This document shows, in pieces, positions 30,337 to 32,890 of a stretch of 32,890 bases of DNA. A program made the position numbers and the translations under genes. Numbering within the stretch: the stretch's first letter is position 1; each line of letters opens with the position of its first letter. The notes under the pieces were generated by a model. It was given only the letters and a program-made list of their open reading frames with translations, was not told where the DNA came from and searched no databases. The stretch is taken from contig JAGHSB010000062.1 of NCBI GenBank assembly GCA_018066075.1, positions 1-32,890 on the forward strand, given 5' to 3'. The stretch comes from Candidatus Treponema scatequi. Lineage in GTDB: Bacteria > Spirochaetota > Spirochaetia > Treponematales > Treponemataceae.

Positions 30337-32889
30337 TTAATATTCATTCTTTGCTAAAAGACATTTGATTGCCTTGAATGGTTTTTTGTTTACTGCGTTT
30401 ACGATTGCATCTGCCTGATTCTTTTTGAGCTTTCCTGCAGAAAGAAGTACCGTTGCTTCAATTGGATTTTCAGAAATTCCGCAGATGACGATTTTTGCAG
30501 CAGGATCATTGGCTGATCTTCCGTGTTTTCTGTTGTCTTCAAGAACTCCTTCAATGACTTTGTCGAGAATCTTTTTACAAGTCTTATTAAGTTGAGCTGC
30601 TTCTTTAAGTGAATTGTAAATCGTAAATGTTCCGACTGCTGCAGGTTTGTCTTCTGGAAGCTCACCACCGTAAAGTGTTACGAAGTCTCTGTGAGTAAAG
30701 AGTTTATCAAGTCTTGCAACAGGATTTTTTCCGGCAGGCATAAAGTATGATGGAAGTTTTGATTTTGTATCTTCTGTGTATTTTACGCCTTTGACTTTGA
30801 TGTTCTTTTTAAGCTTGATGTCTTTTACTGATGCTCCGACTTCTATTTCGTATGTACCAGCTGGTGCAATCCATGCATGTGAATTAACGTCGTACATTGA
30901 GAATGCTTTTGCATCGAGTTCGATTGTTACTACTTTTGATTTTCCTGGTTCGAGATAAACTTTCGCAAATCCGCGAAGTTCTTTCGAAGGTCTCATGTAA
31001 TTTGCTTCTGGATTTTTTACATAAACCTGAACGATTTCAGAACCTGCAACTTTTCCTGAGTTTTTAACAGTGAATTTTACTTTAAGGTTTTTCTTGCTCT
31101 TTGAAAGTGTATCACCGTATCCACATTTGTCACCTACTGTTCCGATTGCACCATCTGCATCTGTTGCATCAAATGTTGCAGCAGAAAGTGTAAGTTTTGA
31201 ATATGTAAACTTGGTGTAAGAAAGTCCGTATCCAAATTCATACTGAACAGGAATGTTGAATGTTTCGTAATATCTGTATCCTGTAAAAATGCTTTCGCGA
31301 TATTCAACAGCGGATTCGTTTTCTTTTCCCCATGTTGATTTTGACGGAACATCTTTTTCTGAGAATGGATATGTTTCAGAAAGCTTTCCGGACGGGTTTG
31401 CTTCGCCTGTTAAAAGAGAAGCACATGCTTCGCCGCATGCTTCGCCTGCAAGGTACATGTGTAAGATTGCATTTACATCGTCAGCAAATGGAAGTGCAAA
31501 AGGAGAGCCACCGAAGAGAACGACAGAAACATCTTTGTTCATGATTAAAACTTTTTTCAAAACAGAAACCTGTTCGTAAGGAAGATCCAGATCATGTCTG
31601 TCAAATCCTTCACCTTCTGTTCTGTTTGTAAGTCCCATGAAGAATAAAATCGGAATATTTTCATCAGCGGCATATTTTGCGTCTGAAACTGCCTGCTGTG
31701 CCATCTTCTGAATTTCTTCTGGCGCAATTGAATCAAGTTCTTCATCTGAAGGATAAGCTTTTGAATATTTGATGTTGAAGCCTTTTGCTTTTAAAACATC
31801 GATTACATTTGGTCCCATGTTTGCATTGATGTGGCTTGATCCGCCACCCTGAATGCGCATGTTGTCAGCCATTGATCCCATCACGAGAATGTTTTTTCTT
31901 TTTTTTGAAAGTGGAAGCATTCCGTCGTTTTTAAGAAGAACTGCACATTGTTCTGCAAGTTTCTTTGCAGTGTCATGTGCTTTTTTATAATCAACGCCCG
32001 GTTTCTTTTTTGTCTTTGAAAGTTTTGTAACAAGTTCGATTACTTTGTGGCATGCGTGGTCAATCTGAGCTTCTGTGAGAGTGCCGGCTTCGTATGCTTT
32101 GCGAAGAAGCATTGTCTGGTAACCGCAGCTGTCTGGCATTGCGAGGTCGAGTCCGGCCTTGATGCATTCCGGAATATTTAAAGCGGCACCCCAGTCAGAA
32201 ATGACGGCACCTTTGAATCCCCATTCATCTCTAAGGATGTCTTTTATGATTTTGGAATTCTGGCATGTGATAGTTCCATTTATTTTATTGTATGAGCCCA
32301 TGAGAGTTGTAGGCTGTGCATTTCGAACTGCCATTTCAAAAGGGCGGAGATAGATTTCGCGGAGAGCTCTTTCGTCTACGATGCTGTCTGAGTTCTGGCG
32401 GCGTGTCTCCTGGTTGTTGCATGCAAAGTGTTTAAGCGATGTTCCTACGTTTTTTGACTGCATTCCGTCTGTGTATGCAGTTGCAAGGGAACCTGCAAGA
32501 AGTGGATCTTCTGAGAAATATTCGAAATTGCGTCCGCACATTGGAGATCGCTTGATATTAGTTCCACAACCTAAAACCATTGCAACGTCGTTGTCGATAG
32601 CCTGGTCTGCAATTGCACCGGCCATTGTCTTTACGACATTGAGGTCCCACGAGTTTGCAATACAGCTCGCTGTAGGAAAGCATGTAGCCTTGTCAGAGTC
32701 GTTGATGTCGACCTGGTTTGCAGCCTGTCTTCTGAGACCGTGAGGACCGTCAGTCATCATGATCTGCGGCAGTTTTTTGTTTGCATCGTAGGTGTACCAT
32801 CCGCCTACGCCACTTAATAATCTGATTTTTTCATCGAGGGTTAAACCTGCAAGGAGTTCGTGAGAACTGGCTTTTTTTACACTTTTCAT
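30337..32889 (-). CDS. Family 3 glycoside hydrolase (beta-glucosidase-like), cytoplasmic
   Basis: 850 aa. TIM-barrel domain with DGPHGLR near residue 47, KHFACNNQE in mid-domain and the catalytic nucleophile aspartate in GFKGAVISDWGA (about D232); an alpha/beta sandwich domain with GMLPLSKKRKNILVMGS and EGEGFDRHDLDLP; a Fn3-like domain (ELRGFAKVYLEPG near residue 630). GH3 enzymes of this layout release terminal beta-linked glucose or xylose. No signal peptide, so it acts on imported oligosaccharides. After the Fn3 domain there is a further 150 residues or so of charged sequence that I do not recognise. The ATG is one base from the window edge, so its ribosome site cannot be seen; the N-terminus aligns well with family starts, suggesting it is complete. 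Confidence 0.93.
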   Translation of the reverse strand: MKSVKKASSHELLAGLTLDEKIRLLSGVGGWYTYDANKKLPQIMMTDGPHGLRRQAANQVDINDSDKATCFPTASCIANSWDLNVVKTMAGAIADQAIDNDVAMVLGCGTNIKRSPMCGRNFEYFSEDPLLAGSLATAYTDGMQSKNVGTSLKHFACNNQETRRQNSDSIVDERALREIYLRPFEMAVRNAQPTTLMGSYNKINGTITCQNSKIIKDILRDEWGFKGAVISDWGAALNIPECIKAGLDLAMPDSCGYQTMLLRKAYEAGTLTEAQIDHACHKVIELVTKLSKTKKKPGVDYKKAHDTAKKLAEQCAVLLKNDGMLPLSKKRKNILVMGSMADNMRIQGGGSSHINANMGPNVIDVLKAKGFNIKYSKAYPSDEELDSIAPEEIQKMAQQAVSDAKYAADENIPILFFMGLTNRTEGEGFDRHDLDLPYEQVSVLKKVLIMNKDVSVVLFGGSPFALPFADDVNAILHMYLAGEACGEACASLLTGEANPSGKLSETYPFSEKDVPSKSTWGKENESAVEYRESIFTGYRYYETFNIPVQYEFGYGLSYTKFTYSKLTLSAATFDATDADGAIGTVGDKCGYGDTLSKSKKNLKVKFTVKNSGKVAGSEIVQVYVKNPEANYMRPSKELRGFAKVYLEPGKSKVVTIELDAKAFSMYDVNSHAWIAPAGTYEIEVGASVKDIKLKKNIKVKGVKYTEDTKSKLPSYFMPAGKNPVARLDKLFTHRDFVTLYGGELPEDKPAAVGTFTIYNSLKEAAQLNKTCKKILDKVIEGVLEDNRKHGRSANDPAAKIVICGISENPIEATVLLSAGKLKKNQADAIVNAVNKKPFKAIKCLLAKNEY

Positions 32890-32890
32890 A

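Overview
The window looks like a piece of a host-associated Treponema-like spirochaete (phylum Spirochaetota). Four things point there: a Ter/FabV enoyl reductase that closely resembles the Treponema denticola enzyme as I remember it, an archaeal/spirochaete-type PheS with a long N-terminal winged-helix region, a treponeme-type protein of unknown function (DUF5312-like), and moderate AT richness. No rRNA, tRNA or CRISPR array was found. The first 296 bases are a near-perfect palindrome that runs off the left edge, and the last gene starts one base from the right edge, so the left end (perhaps both) is probably a contig end.

Layout. 1-3.8 kb: sodium:solute symporter (-), a U32-peptidase-like Cys-rich protein (+) and an EamA/DMT transporter (+). 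3.8-6.5 kb: acyl-CoA synthetase, then a one-base-overlapping toxin-antitoxin pair (XRE-HTH antitoxin, PIN/VapC toxin). 6.5-10.7 kb: fabF-fabV from a strong promoter that carries a palindrome, a PilZ protein with its own promoter whose predicted +1 is its ATG, and an RlmM-like 2'-O-methyltransferase. 10.7-12.3 kb: pheS on the minus strand, apparently broken by a one-base deletion near its 3' end. 12.4-16.9 kb: minus-strand run of DUF5312-like protein, GAF-GGDEF cyclase, rhomboid protease, secreted protein and small lipoprotein-like protein. 17.0-27.0 kb: one giant (about 3,330 aa) secreted repeat protein with a FlgD-like C-terminal domain. 27.2-29.5 kb: divergent membrane-bound Cache-GGDEF(degenerate)-EAL phosphodiesterase. 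29.5-32.9 kb: proC (+) and a family 3 glycoside hydrolase (-).

How it fits together. A c-di-GMP theme surrounds the giant surface protein: an I-site-bearing cyclase downstream, an EAL phosphodiesterase divergent from it, and a PilZ protein 8 kb away. A rhomboid protease gene overlaps the cyclase gene. This suggests c-di-GMP-linked control of a giant adhesin, but the link is inference from gene order. Lipid/acyl metabolism (acyl-CoA synthetase, FabF, FabV) forms a second group.

Two window-wide patterns stand out. The word GTGGAAY (usually GTGGAAYT) is several-fold over-represented in both orientations, in genes and in spacers. Also, several genes lack a Shine-Dalgarno sequence and have a -10-like box placing the predicted transcription start at or within a few bases of the ATG (leaderless-type starts), while their neighbours have ordinary Shine-Dalgarno sites.
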